Assembly: GCF_041434935.1 (NCBI RefSeq)
Contig: NZ_CP107964.1
Span: 1,054,001-1,118,000 of the forward strand
Length of the DNA: 64,000 nucleotides
Source: Kitasatospora sp. NBC_00374
GTDB lineage: Bacteria > Actinomycetota > Actinomycetes > Streptomycetales > Streptomycetaceae
Direction: 5' to 3'
Below the pieces are notes generated by a model. It was not told the DNA's origin and did no database searches. It saw nothing but the letters and a program-made list of their open reading frames with translations. The position numbers and the translations under genes were made by a program. This document shows, piece after piece, positions 55,739 to 64,000 of the stretch (the stretch's first letter is position 1; each line of letters starts with the position of its first letter).

Positions 55739-56032
55739 ATGCTGCTGATCGCCTGTCCCTGGTGCGGCGAACGGGACGAGCTCGAGTTCCACTACGGCGG
55801 CCAGGCCCACGTCGCCTACCCGGCGGACCCGGAGGGCCTGTCCGACGGCGAGTGGGGCGAGTACCTCTTCGTCCGCGACAACACCAAGGGCCCCTTCGCG
55901 GAGCGCTGGTCTCACGCCGCCGGCTGCCGGCGCTGGTTCAACGTCGTCCGCCACACCGTCACCCACGAGATCCTGGCCGTGCAGAGCAATCGCCCGGTGG
56001 CGGCCGGCCAGCCGAAGCCGGTGATCGCATGA
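55739..56032 (+). CDS. soxD: Sarcosine oxidase delta subunit
   Basis: A 97-residue zinc-binding subunit. Ligands are in CPWCGERDELEFHYGG and the HAAGCRRWFNV turn; the DNTKGPFAERW stretch is characteristic. Start ATG 55739 after GGAGG. Its TGA overlaps the soxA ATG. Confidence 0.94.
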   Translation: MLLIACPWCGERDELEFHYGGQAHVAYPADPEGLSDGEWGEYLFVRDNTKGPFAERWSHAAGCRRWFNVVRHTVTHEILAVQSNRPVAAGQPKPVIA

Positions 56033-58926
56033 CGCAGTCCCACCGTCTCCCCCACGGCGGACGGGTCGACCGCTCCGCCCCCCTGCGCTTCACCTTCGAC
56101 GGCATGGAGTACACCGGCCTGCGCGGCGACACGCTCGCCTCCGCCCTGCTCGCCAACGGCGTGCTGCACGTCGCCCCCAGCCTCTACGGCAGGCGGCCGC
56201 GCGGCATCGCCACAGCAGGCGCGGAGGAGCCCAACGCGCTGGTCCAGATCGACGGGCCCTGCTCGGAGCCGATGCGGCTCGCGACCACGATCGAGCTGTA
56301 CGAGGGCCTCTCGGCGACCAGCCTCTCCGGCCTCGGCCGCCTCGACCCGACCCCCGACGAGGCCGTCTACGACAAGATGCACGTCCACACCGACGTCCTG
56401 GTCGTCGGCGGCGGCCCGGCCGGACTCGCCGCGGCCCTCGCCGCCGGGCGCTGCGGCGCCCGCGTCGTCCTGGTCGACGACCAGCCGGAAGCCGGTGGAT
56501 CCCTGCTCGCGGGGCGGGAGTCGATCGACGGCCGCCCGGCGCTCGACTGGGCGGCGGACACCCGTACGGAGCTCGCCGCGCAGGCCGACACGCGGATCCT
56601 CGACCGGTCCACGGCGATCGGCTACTACGACCACAACTACCTGCTCGTCGCCGAGCACCGCACCGACCACCTCGGCCCGCACCCCGTCCCCGGCATCTCC
56701 CGCCAGCGCCTGTGGCACATCCGGGCCCGCCGGGTGGTCCTGGCCACCGGAGCCCACGAGCGGCCGATGGTCTTCGCCGGCAACGACCTGCCGGGCGTCA
56801 TGTCCGCCGCCGCCGTGCGCGCGTACGTGAACCGGTATGCCGTACTCCCCGGCCGCCGGGCCGTGGTCCTCACCACCAACGACCACGCCTACGCCACCGC
56901 GCTCGACCTGGTCGCGGCCGGTGCGCAGGTGGCGGCGCTGGTCGACACCCGGCCGCAGCCGCCCGCCGAGCTCGTCGACTCCGCGCGCGGCGCCGGGATC
57001 GACGTCCTCACCGGATCGGCCGTGGTCGGCACCCGGGGTGAGATGCGGGTCCCCCCGGCCAGGGGCTGGGGGAGGATCACGGCGGTCCGCATCGCCGGGC
57101 TCGATGCCGACGACTCGATCAGCGGCCCCGTCCGCGAGGTGGCCTGCGACCTGCTCGCCGTCTCGGGCGGCTGGAGCCCGGCCGTCCACCTGTGGAGCCA
57201 GTCCCAGGGCACGACCCGCTACGACGACGAGTCGGCCGCGTTCGTCCCCGCGCAGGCCGCGCAGGACGTCGTCAGCGTCGGATCCGCCCGGGGCGTCCTC
57301 GACCTCGCCGGGTGCCTCGGCGACGGGTTCGCCGCCGGAGCCGAGGCGGCCGGCCTGGCAGGCTTCCCCACCGCCGTGGCCTCGCCGCCGCCCTGCTCCG
57401 GCGACCGCCCGCCGGCCCGGCCGCGGCCGGTGTGGATCGTGCCCGGCGAGACGGGCGGCCCCGCCGACTGGAACGACCACTACGTCGACCTCCAGCGCGA
57501 CGCGACGGTCGCGGACGTGCAGCGCGCCATCCGGGCCGGAATGCGCTCCGTCGAGCACATCAAGCGCTACACCACCATCGGCACCGCACACGATCAGGGC
57601 AAGGCCTCCGGGGTGAGCGCCACCGGCGTCATCGCCCGGCTGCTCGGCGCCCGCTCGCCGGGCGAGGTCGGCACGACCACCTACCGCGGCCCGTACGTGC
57701 CCGCCTCCTTCGCGCTGCTCGCCGGGCGTGAGCGCGGCGCCCTCTTCGACCCGGTGCGCACCACCTCGGTCCATCCCTGGCACGTCGAGCACGGCGCGGT
57801 CTTCGAGAACGTCGGCCAGTGGAAGCGCCCCTGGTACTACCCCCGGCCCGGGGAGTCCATGGAGGCGGCCGTGGAGCGCGAGTGCCGCGCGGCCCGCGAA
57901 GGCGTCGCCGTCATGGACGCCGGCACGCTCGGCAAGATCGACGTCGTCGGCCCCGACGCGGGCGAGTTCCTGAACCGCGTCTACACCAACGGCTTCGCCA
58001 AGCTGGCCGTCAACTCCGCGCGGTACGGCGTGATGTGCCGAGCGGACGGCATGGTCTTCGACGACGGCGTGACCCTGCGCCTGGCGGACGACCACTACTT
58101 CATGACGACCACGACCGGGAACGCCGCGGGCGTCCTGGACTGGCTGGAGGAGTGGCTGCAGACCGAATGGCCCGAGCTGCGCGTGCGGCTCACCTCGGTG
58201 ACCGAGCAGTGGGCCACGGTCGCGGTCGTCGGCCCACGGTCCCGCGAGGTCGTCGCAGCCCTGGCCCCGGACCTGGACGTGTCGAACGACGCCTTCCCCT
58301 TCATGACGGCCCGTCGGACCCGCCTCGCGAGCGGCGTGGAGGCCCGGATCTGCCGGATCTCCTTCTCCGGCGAGCTGGCCTTCGAGATCAACGTCGCGAG
58401 CTGGTACGGCCTCGCCGTCTGGGAGTCCGTCATCCGGGCCGGCGAACCGCTGGGCATCACCCCGTACGGCACCGAGACCATGCACGTGCTGCGCGCCGAG
58501 AAGGGCTACCCCATCGTCGGCCAGGACACCGACGGCACGGTCACCCCGCAGGACCTCGGCATGGAGTGGATCGTCTCCCGGCAGAAGCACTTCATCGGCA
58601 AGCGTTCCTTCCGCCGCGCCGACACCGAGCGCGGCGACCGCAGGCAGCTGGTCGGCCTGCTGCCCGTGGATCCCGCCGTGCTGCTGCCGGAGGGCTCGCA
58701 GTTGGTGGCGGACGCCGAGGTGTCGCCGCCCACGAAGGCGCTGGGGCACGTCACCTCCAGCTACCGCAGCGCGGCACTCGGCCGCACCTTCGCCCTGGCG
58801 CTCGTCGCGGGCGGGCGGGAGCGGCTGGGCGAGACGGTCTACGCACCGCTGCCCGACGGCGTGATCGCCGCGACCATCACCGACACCGTCCTCTACGACC
58901 CGAAGGGAACCCGCCGTGACGGCTGA
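56029..58926 (+). CDS. soxA: Sarcosine oxidase alpha subunit
   Basis: A 965-residue subunit. An N-terminal 2Fe-2S-like fold without the cysteines (FTFDGMEYTGLRGDTLASALLANG) is followed by the NAD-type dinucleotide domain (VLVVGGGPAGLAAALAAG, ATGAHERPMVFAGNDLPGVM). The C-terminal third is GcvT-like, binding tetrahydrofolate (DAGTLGKIDVVGPDAGEF, ISFSGELAFEINV, EKGYPIVGQDTDGT). It makes 5,10-methylene-tetrahydrofolate from sarcosine. A G/C-rich palindrome-like insert at 57047-57078 adds a short RVPPARGWGR-type stretch. Confidence 0.94.
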   Translation: MTQSHRLPHGGRVDRSAPLRFTFDGMEYTGLRGDTLASALLANGVLHVAPSLYGRRPRGIATAGAEEPNALVQIDGPCSEPMRLATTIELYEGLSATSLSGLGRLDPTPDEAVYDKMHVHTDVLVVGGGPAGLAAALAAGRCGARVVLVDDQPEAGGSLLAGRESIDGRPALDWAADTRTELAAQADTRILDRSTAIGYYDHNYLLVAEHRTDHLGPHPVPGISRQRLWHIRARRVVLATGAHERPMVFAGNDLPGVMSAAAVRAYVNRYAVLPGRRAVVLTTNDHAYATALDLVAAGAQVAALVDTRPQPPAELVDSARGAGIDVLTGSAVVGTRGEMRVPPARGWGRITAVRIAGLDADDSISGPVREVACDLLAVSGGWSPAVHLWSQSQGTTRYDDESAAFVPAQAAQDVVSVGSARGVLDLAGCLGDGFAAGAEAAGLAGFPTAVASPPPCSGDRPPARPRPVWIVPGETGGPADWNDHYVDLQRDATVADVQRAIRAGMRSVEHIKRYTTIGTAHDQGKASGVSATGVIARLLGARSPGEVGTTTYRGPYVPASFALLAGRERGALFDPVRTTSVHPWHVEHGAVFENVGQWKRPWYYPRPGESMEAAVERECRAAREGVAVMDAGTLGKIDVVGPDAGEFLNRVYTNGFAKLAVNSARYGVMCRADGMVFDDGVTLRLADDHYFMTTTTGNAAGVLDWLEEWLQTEWPELRVRLTSVTEQWATVAVVGPRSREVVAALAPDLDVSNDAFPFMTARRTRLASGVEARICRISFSGELAFEINVASWYGLAVWESVIRAGEPLGITPYGTETMHVLRAEKGYPIVGQDTDGTVTPQDLGMEWIVSRQKHFIGKRSFRRADTERGDRRQLVGLLPVDPAVLLPEGSQLVADAEVSPPTKALGHVTSSYRSAALGRTFALALVAGGRERLGETVYAPLPDGVIAATITDTVLYDPKGTRRDG
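57047..57078 (+). repeat. Palindromic-repeat-like insert in soxA
   Basis: GGGTCCCCCCGGCC followed by AGGGGCTGGGGGAGGATC. It ends in the same GGGGGAGGATC as the soxG element (59121-59131) and looks like a partial copy of it. It is in frame. Confidence 0.5.
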
Positions 58927-59584
58927 CACCCTGCGGCGCAGCCCGCTCGGCCACCTCGCCGACGTCCTCGCAGCGCACTCGACCGACGGAGAGCGGGGCG
59001 TTCGGCTGCGCGAGGTGCCCTTCCTCGCGCAGCTCGATCTCCAGCTCCACCCGCACGGGCCGGCCACCATGGGGGAACCCTCCCCCAGCCTTCGGCCGGG
59101 GGTGCCCCCAGGCGGAGGCAGGGGGAGGATCGCCGCGACGCTCGGCTCGCCGCTGCCGACCGACCCGAACACCGTCACCGACACCGGGCCGGGGAGTCCT
59201 CAGGTCCTCTGGCTGGGCCCGCAGGAGTGGCTCGTGGTGGGCCCGGACGGCTCCGCACCCGCCACCGCCGAGCTGCTGCGGACTGCGCTGGCGGACGAGC
59301 CCGGATCGGTCGTGGACGTCTCCGCCAACCGCACCACGCTCGAACTGGCCGGCCCCGCCGCCCGCCTGGTCCTGGAGAAGGGCTGCGCGCTCGACCTGCA
59401 CCCCCGCGTCTTCGGGCCGGGCCGCTGCGCACAGACGCTGCTCGGCAAGGTCAATGTGATCCTCCACCAGGTCGACGCGGAGCCGACCTACCGGCTGCTC
59501 GTGCGGGGGTCCTTCGCGCAGTACCTGACGGACTGGCTCCTGGACGCGATGGAGGAGTACCGCCATCCCCCGCTCACGGCCTGA
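58916..59584 (+). CDS. soxG: Sarcosine oxidase gamma subunit
   Basis: A 222-residue subunit, overlapping soxA by 11 bp. RSPLGHLADVL, LWLGPQEWLVVGP, VDVSANRTTLELAGP and GLL-type ending RGSFAQYLTDWLLDAM fit SoxG. An extra ~20-residue Gly/Pro stretch (PSPSLRPGVPPGGG) is encoded by a palindromic element at 59070-59131, so the protein is longer than usual there. GTG start. Confidence 0.93.
   Translation: MTADTLRRSPLGHLADVLAAHSTDGERGVRLREVPFLAQLDLQLHPHGPATMGEPSPSLRPGVPPGGGRGRIAATLGSPLPTDPNTVTDTGPGSPQVLWLGPQEWLVVGPDGSAPATAELLRTALADEPGSVVDVSANRTTLELAGPAARLVLEKGCALDLHPRVFGPGRCAQTLLGKVNVILHQVDAEPTYRLLVRGSFAQYLTDWLLDAMEEYRHPPLTA
59070..59131 (+). repeat. Palindromic element inserted in frame in soxG
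   Basis: Nested inverted repeats GGGGGaaCCCtCCCCC and GGGGGtgCCCCC flank AGCCTTCGGCC; the element closes with AGGGGGAGGATC. Streptomyces-like interspersed palindromes have this form. It has kept the soxG frame open. Confidence 0.6.
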
Positions 59585-59663
59585 GCCGGCCTGCCGCCGT
59601 GAGCTCGTGCTCTTTCCGAACCGGGTGCGTACCGGAATCGCGGTCGACCGCGCGGCGATCGGG

Positions 59664-59702
59664 GCGGGCCGGGACACCGGGTGCGCCCCGGCCCCGGCCC
59701 GC
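59664..59702. terminator. Hairpin between soxG and the nucleobase permease
   Basis: A 10-bp stem GCGGGCCGGG / CCCGGCCCGC with a 19-nt loop that contains a smaller CCGGG/CCCGG stem. Convergent genes on both sides. Confidence 0.65.
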
Positions 59703-59710
59703 GTGCCAGG

Positions 59711-61114
59711 TCAGACCGGGTCCCCCACCCGTCCCAGGGCCGCGATCTGTGCCTGCGGCACATGTGCGGGTGGTACCTCGCGCCCCCGGCCCAGGTGGTT
59801 GAAGAGCAGGTTCAGCGTGACCGCCAGCAGGCAGCCCGCCGAGATGCCCGAGTGCAGCACGGTCGCGATCTGATCCGGAAAGGCCTGGTAGAAGGCCGGG
59901 TAGGCGATCGGGAAGATGCCGAAGGCGAGGCTGACGGCCACGATGATCGCGTTCGACCCGGCGCTCAGGTCCGCCTTGCCCAGCGTGCGGATGCCCGCCA
60001 CCGCCACCGAGCCGAAGAGCACCACACCCGCGCCGCCGAGTACCGGCTGCGGCACCAGCGAGACCAGCCCGCCGACCACCGGCACCAGGCCCATCACCAC
60101 GAGGAAGGCCCCCGCCAGCGCCACCACGAAGCGGCTGCGGATCCTGGTCAGCGCCACCAGCCCGATGTTCTGGGCGAAGGCCGAGCAGATGAAGCCGTTG
60201 AACACCCCGCCGAAGGCCGTCGCGAGCCCGTCCGCCCGCAGGCCGCCCGCGATCGTGCGGTTGTCGGCGGGCCGCTCCACGACTTCACCGAGCGCGATCA
60301 TGTCGGCGGTCGACTCGGTCATCGACACCACCATCACCACCAGCATCGAGATGATCGAGGCGGCCTTGAACTGCGGCGCGCCGAAGGCGAACGGGTGCGG
60401 CAGCTCGAAGACCGGCAGGCTGCCGAGCGCGTGCGCGTTCACCTTGCCGAGCGGGATCGCGGTCAGGGTGCCCACCAGCAGGCCGAGCAGGATCGAGATC
60501 CGCTGCAGGAAGCCGCGCAGGAAGCGGTTGAAGAGCACCACGGCGAGCAGGGTGAGCCCGGCGAGGCCCAGATTGGCGAGCGAACCGTAGTCGGGCGCCT
60601 GCGAGTTGCCGCCCTGTGCCCAGTTCCCGGCGACCGGGAGCAGCGAGACCCCGATCAGCGTGATCACCGTGCCACTGACCACCGGCGGAAAGAATCTGAC
60701 GAGCCGACAGAAGAGGGGTGCCAGCAGGAAGCAGAAGAGGCCGGCCACCAGGGTGGAGCCGAAGATCAGCGGCAGCGCCGCTCCCTTCTTCGCCTCGATC
60801 ACGGCGAGGATCGGCGAGACCGTGGCGAAGGAGACGCCGTTGACGAACGGCAGTCGCGAGCCGACCCCCCAGATCCCCAGCGTCTGCAGCAGAGTGGCGA
60901 TGCCGGCGATGAACAGGCTGGCGGCCAGCAGGGTGGTGAGCTGGGCCGGGGCCAGGCCGGCTGCGGCGCCGATGATGAGCGGCGGCGCGGCCACCCCGGC
61001 GTACATGCTGGCGACGTGCTGAAGCGCGACGGTCGCCATCCGGCCCGGCGGCAGCAGCTCGTCGACCGGGTGCTGCGGCGTCTCGGGCCTCGTGAGCACT
61101 GTCCGACGTCCCAT
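59711..61114 (-). CDS. NCS2-family nucleobase permease (uracil/xanthine/urate type)
   Basis: A 467-residue membrane protein with about 13-14 segments. NAT/NCS2 hallmarks: LQHVASMYAGVAAPPLIIG near the N-terminus, VVSMTESTADMIALGE, and the NAT signature-like NGFICSAFAQNIGLVALT. It imports a purine or pyrimidine base with H+ or Na+. ATG 61114 after GGAGGG; upstream codons in frame are not protein-like. A palindrome-rich region lies upstream (61270-61301). Confidence 0.9.
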   Translation of the reverse strand: MGRRTVLTRPETPQHPVDELLPPGRMATVALQHVASMYAGVAAPPLIIGAAAGLAPAQLTTLLAASLFIAGIATLLQTLGIWGVGSRLPFVNGVSFATVSPILAVIEAKKGAALPLIFGSTLVAGLFCFLLAPLFCRLVRFFPPVVSGTVITLIGVSLLPVAGNWAQGGNSQAPDYGSLANLGLAGLTLLAVVLFNRFLRGFLQRISILLGLLVGTLTAIPLGKVNAHALGSLPVFELPHPFAFGAPQFKAASIISMLVVMVVSMTESTADMIALGEVVERPADNRTIAGGLRADGLATAFGGVFNGFICSAFAQNIGLVALTRIRSRFVVALAGAFLVVMGLVPVVGGLVSLVPQPVLGGAGVVLFGSVAVAGIRTLGKADLSAGSNAIIVAVSLAFGIFPIAYPAFYQAFPDQIATVLHSGISAGCLLAVTLNLLFNHLGRGREVPPAHVPQAQIAALGRVGDPV

Positions 61115-61269
61115 GGGTCGTCCCTCCACATCCGAAGTGGCTTCGGGCCCGGGAACGACTACCGAGGTGCGGGACGGACACGGTGACGCTGGGACGACCC
61201 CGGCGGACGACGGTACCGTCGCCCACCTGCCGGAACCTGCGGCGAACAGGCTCCAACCCATGAGATGAC

Positions 61270-61301
61270 TTCCGCGAGACGGAATCTGAATTCCGAGATT
61301 C
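61270..61301. promoter_or_regulatory. Overlapping inverted repeats upstream of the NCS2 gene
   Basis: Three overlapping dyads: TTCCG-cgaga-CGGAA (61270-61284), GGAAT-ctga-ATTCC (61281-61294) and GAATCT...AGATTC (61282-61301). An operator for a purine-responsive repressor is a reasonable guess. Confidence 0.5.
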
Positions 61302-61640
61302 GGCGTTGCCTAGAATGTAGAAAGCGCCGCCCGAACCGTCAAGAGCTCTCGTTCGACCGCCGCACGACGCCGCGGAATCTGTGGCTTCCTCCAAGCGCGG
61401 CTCGAACCACCCCTCACCGGCGCCCCACCGCCACACCGTCAGGTCCGCCTGCGTCGAGGACGGGCGGCCGGGCCTCGCCCACAACCAGCACGGCGAGCCG
61501 TACGGGGCGGGCGGCGGGCCGCCTGCTCCCGGCGCGCGCCTCGCCACGCCCGGGCGTGCGGCAGCCGGCCGGTGGACGGCGCACCGGGGCCGAGGGCGCT
61601 CCGGAACGGGTGGCCGCCCCTGGTCTCCACCCGGTCCGCC

Positions 61641-61669
61641 TTGACAGCGTCGTCAGCCGGACGTACATC
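61641..61669 (+). promoter_or_regulatory. Promoter giving a probable leaderless mRNA
   Basis: TTGACA (61641-61646), 17 bp, TACATC (61664-61669). The ATG of the phosphatase gene starts 7 bp after the -10 box, where transcription would begin, so the message would be leaderless. GGGAG only 1 nt from the ATG is too close to act. Confidence 0.6.
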
Positions 61670-61675
61670 GGGAGC

Positions 61676-64000
61676 ATGAGTCGGCGCGAGCCGGTGGCAC
61701 GGGCGACACCGCAGGTCAGCAACGACACGGCGACCTACCCGGACGCGGGCGCCGCGGCAGGTGCTGACCTTCCCGGACGGGCGGCCGAGGCCGGGGAGCC
61801 GGCCAGTGTGGCAGCGGAGCGCGAGGACGCCCTGGTGGCGGCCGTCGTCAAGGCCCTCGGGGAGACCGGCGCCCATGCCGGGAGCGTCTTCCTCCGCTCC
61901 CGGGACGGCCGTTCCATCGTGCTGACCGCCAGCTGCGGTGCGTCGCCGTCCCTGCTCGGCGGCTGGCGGCTCATCCCGGTCAACAGCCCCATTCCGGTGG
62001 CAGCGGCCTACCGGTCGGGCCGGACGATCCATCTGGCCGACGCCGGCGAGACGATGCGACGCTATCCCCAGCTCGCGGTGGCCCTGCCGTACGCGTTCGG
62101 CTCGGCGTCGGTGCCGGTCAGGGCCGGGCAGGAGAGTCTGGGGGCGCTGGCGGTGGTGTGGGCGGCGCCCCCCGGGGGCGCGGGGCTGTCCAGAGCCCAG
62201 CTCCGCCGCCTTCGGGCCATCGCCAACCGGCTCGGCGCGACCCTCGCCGACCTCCGGGCCCGCGGAGGCGCCTTCGCGTACGACGCCACCACGGTGCCCA
62301 TCGAGGTCCCGGCTCCCACCGCGCCGGCCGTGCGGGTCGGCCTGTTCGACTGGCGGCTCGACACCGGGGCCGTGGTCGCCGACGACGAGCTGTGCGCGAT
62401 CTTCGGGCTGACGCCCGGCGCATTCGACGGCCGGGCCGACACGCTCGCTTCCCGGCTCCACCCCGGCGACCGGGTCTCGCTCCGGGCCGCGGCCCGCGAG
62501 GCCACCGCGGACGGCAGGGTGCTCGCGCGGCGTCTGCGCATCCGGGTCGCCGACGGGTACCGCACCGTCGAGCTGTGGGGCCGGGTACCGGAGGCGCCCG
62601 GGGAGGGGGTGCGGACCCACCTGGTCGGTTGCGTGCTCGACGCCGCAGCCGGCGCCGCAGCCGTCACCGCCGTGGAGCGGCTGCGGGACGGACTCTTCTC
62701 CCTCGCCCCGGACGGGCGGGTCGCCTACGCCAACCGCAGCCTGGAGCAGCTGCTCGGCGTGCCCGTGCCGGAGCTGCTCGGCCGCCGCCTGTGGGATGTC
62801 CTGCCCTGGCTGTCCGACCCGACCTACGAGGACCGGCACCGGGCCGCGATGGTCTCGCAGCAGCCCACCACCTTTCTGGCCCACCGCCCGCCGGACCGGT
62901 GGCTCGCCTTCTCCCTTCACCCGGACGCGAACGGCGTGACCGGCCGGGTGGTGCCTTCCGCACCGCCGCACTCGCCGCACTCGCCGCACTCGCCGCCTGG
63001 AGCGTCCGGGGCACGGGAGGCACCCGGGGAGGCGACCGCTCCGGCCGTCTCCGGGTCCGGCCATCCGGCGCCGGGCCCACCGCCGGCCCAGGCCGCGCCC
63101 GCGCGCCTGGGCGCGATCTACCGCGTGCTGCAGCTCAGCAGCGCGCTGACCGAGGCGGTCACCACGGACGAGGTGTGCGACGTCGTCTCCGACCAGCTCC
63201 TGCCGGCCTTCGGCGGACAGCATCTGGCCATCTACGTGATCGACGGAGGCCGCCTGCACCTGCTCTTCCACAGCGGCTACCACGACCGTTTCCTGCACTG
63301 GCTGGAAGGCAAACCGCTTGACACCCCGCTGCCCGGAACGGAGACGCTGACCTCCGGCGTCCCCCTGTTCATCGAGTCCCGGCAGGACCTCACCGACGGC
63401 CGTCCGGCCTACTCGGTGGAGGGCATCGGGGCCTGGGCCTACCTGCCGCTGGTCGCCTCCAGCCGTCCCGTCGGCACCTGCATCCTCGGCTTCGACGAGA
63501 TCCACCACTTCACCCCCAAGGACCGGGACGTCCTGACCTCGCTCAGCGGTCTGATCGCCCAGGCACTCGAACGCGCCCGCCTCTACGACGAGAAGTCCGC
63601 CCTGGCCCACGGCCTGCAGAACGCACTCCTGCCGCACCGGCTGCCCGTCCTGCCCGGCATCCGCACCACCGGCCGGTACCTGCCCGGCACCAGCGGGATG
63701 AACATCGGGGGGGACTGGTACGACGTGATCCCCACCGGAGGCGGCGTGGCCCTCGTCGTCGGAGACGTCGAGGGCCACAGCGTCGCGGCGGCCGGAATCA
63801 TGGGCCAACTGCGCAGCGCCGTAAGGGCCTTCGTCACGGCCGACCACTCCCCCAGCGCCGTCCTGGCCGGAACCAACCGGCTTCTGGTCGACCTCGACCC
63901 CGGGCTGCTCGCCAGCTGCTGCTACATCCGCATCGAGCCGGACGCCGACCGTGCCCACGCCGTCCGCGCCGGGCACTGCCCGCCGCTGCTGCGCCGTCCC
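61676..64000 (+). CDS. GAF/PAS sensor with SpoIIE-type PP2C phosphatase, partial
   Basis: At least 775 residues; the 3' end is beyond the window. A GAF-like region (about 40-170) is followed by PAS-like segments (VGLFDWRLDTGAVVADDELCA at about 223; RDGLFSLAPDGRVAYANRSL at about 337), a second GAF (about 480-640: AIYRVLQLSSALTEAVTTDE...), and a PP2C/SpoIIE domain from about 645 (HGLQNALLPHRLP, MNIGGDWYDV, LVVGDVEGHSVAAAGIM). Such proteins dephosphorylate anti-sigma-factor antagonists in response to signals. A 9-bp repeat three times (62966-62992) encodes HSP units in a Pro-rich linker. Whether an HATPase domain follows is not visible. Confidence 0.88.
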   Translation, partial: MSRREPVARATPQVSNDTATYPDAGAAAGADLPGRAAEAGEPASVAAEREDALVAAVVKALGETGAHAGSVFLRSRDGRSIVLTASCGASPSLLGGWRLIPVNSPIPVAAAYRSGRTIHLADAGETMRRYPQLAVALPYAFGSASVPVRAGQESLGALAVVWAAPPGGAGLSRAQLRRLRAIANRLGATLADLRARGGAFAYDATTVPIEVPAPTAPAVRVGLFDWRLDTGAVVADDELCAIFGLTPGAFDGRADTLASRLHPGDRVSLRAAAREATADGRVLARRLRIRVADGYRTVELWGRVPEAPGEGVRTHLVGCVLDAAAGAAAVTAVERLRDGLFSLAPDGRVAYANRSLEQLLGVPVPELLGRRLWDVLPWLSDPTYEDRHRAAMVSQQPTTFLAHRPPDRWLAFSLHPDANGVTGRVVPSAPPHSPHSPHSPPGASGAREAPGEATAPAVSGSGHPAPGPPPAQAAPARLGAIYRVLQLSSALTEAVTTDEVCDVVSDQLLPAFGGQHLAIYVIDGGRLHLLFHSGYHDRFLHWLEGKPLDTPLPGTETLTSGVPLFIESRQDLTDGRPAYSVEGIGAWAYLPLVASSRPVGTCILGFDEIHHFTPKDRDVLTSLSGLIAQALERARLYDEKSALAHGLQNALLPHRLPVLPGIRTTGRYLPGTSGMNIGGDWYDVIPTGGGVALVVGDVEGHSVAAAGIMGQLRSAVRAFVTADHSPSAVLAGTNRLLVDLDPGLLASCCYIRIEPDADRAHAVRAGHCPPLLRRP

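Larger units (their letters stand above)
61115..61675. other. Divergent gap NCS2 / SpoIIE-type gene
   Basis: A 561-bp gap. Apart from the dyads at 61270-61301, it has an unusually AT-rich run at 61300-61325 (TAGAATGTAGAAAG) that may be part of the NCS2 promoter, and the promoter at 61641-61669. Open frames here lack start sites and family resemblance. Confidence 0.5.

Noticed and set aside
61381..61644. Short frame upstream of the phosphatase gene
   Set aside because: No ribosome site or family resemblance; composition as for non-coding GC-rich DNA.

Overview
The window is very GC-rich DNA from an actinomycete, most likely Streptomyces or Kitasatospora. Supporting signs are strong G/C at third codon positions, frequent GTG starts, chains of genes joined by 4-bp ATGA/GTGA overlaps, a mycothiol-dependent formaldehyde dehydrogenase, a complete ergothioneine locus and a SpoIIE-type phosphatase. 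No rRNA, tRNA, transposase, prophage or CRISPR array was seen. The genes look like accessory metabolism on a chromosome, arranged in separate modules.

Layout. (1) 0.4-4.8 kb: a GlxA/AraC-type regulator overlapping a ThDP enzyme, an SRPBCC protein and a KASIII-like enzyme with an altered triad, a candidate small specialised-metabolite locus. (2) 5.2-9.6 kb: a SulP transporter, a decayed serine hydrolase, a small membrane protein and a GadC-like permease. (3) 10.0-14.4 kb: ergothioneine genes egtA-egtB-egtC/egtD, with egtC and egtD in one uninterrupted frame. (4) 14.5-17.5 kb: a membrane-anchored protein, a KamA-family radical SAM enzyme and an unknown small protein. (5) 17.7-27.8 kb: an acyl-CoA ligase divergent from an AraC regulator, then a beta-keto-acid operon (BKACE, quinone oxidoreductase, TauD-like dioxygenase, MFS, small hydrolase, acetoacetyl-CoA synthetase). 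(6) 27.8-40.2 kb: behind a broken LysR gene lies a compact sugar-metabolism cluster: PfkB kinase, HAD phosphatase, GT2 glycosyltransferase, an HAD-aminotransferase fusion, an IMPase-type phosphatase, an APH-like kinase, an RmlD-like reductase, a Zn alcohol dehydrogenase, a GH35-type glycosidase and a ROK kinase. (7) 40.2-59.6 kb: a near-complete choline to glycine betaine to dimethylglycine to sarcosine to glycine to serine pathway. (8) 59.7-64 kb: an NCS2 nucleobase permease and the start of a PAS/GAF/PP2C phosphatase that runs off the window.

The most interesting region is module 6. A class III aminotransferase, an inositol-monophosphatase-like phosphatase and a zinc alcohol dehydrogenase form the known three-enzyme signature of azasugar (nojirimycin/mannojirimycin-type) biosynthesis (GabT1-Yktc1-GutB1 in Bacillus). 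Here the aminotransferase is fused to a second, HAD-type phosphatase, and the genes sit with three kinases, a glycosyltransferase and a glycosidase. It is therefore a strong candidate for an iminosugar cluster of unusual architecture.

Module 7 works as a unit. BetA and an aldehyde dehydrogenase make glycine betaine. A Rieske monooxygenase with its own ferredoxin and reductase, then dimethylglycine dehydrogenase and SoxBDAG, remove the methyl groups. GlyA makes serine, and a mycothiol-dependent dehydrogenase clears formaldehyde. Repeated TTGCGCA-like half-sites lie next to promoters in all three divergent intergenic gaps, which suggests that the IclR protein encoded inside the cluster controls it all.
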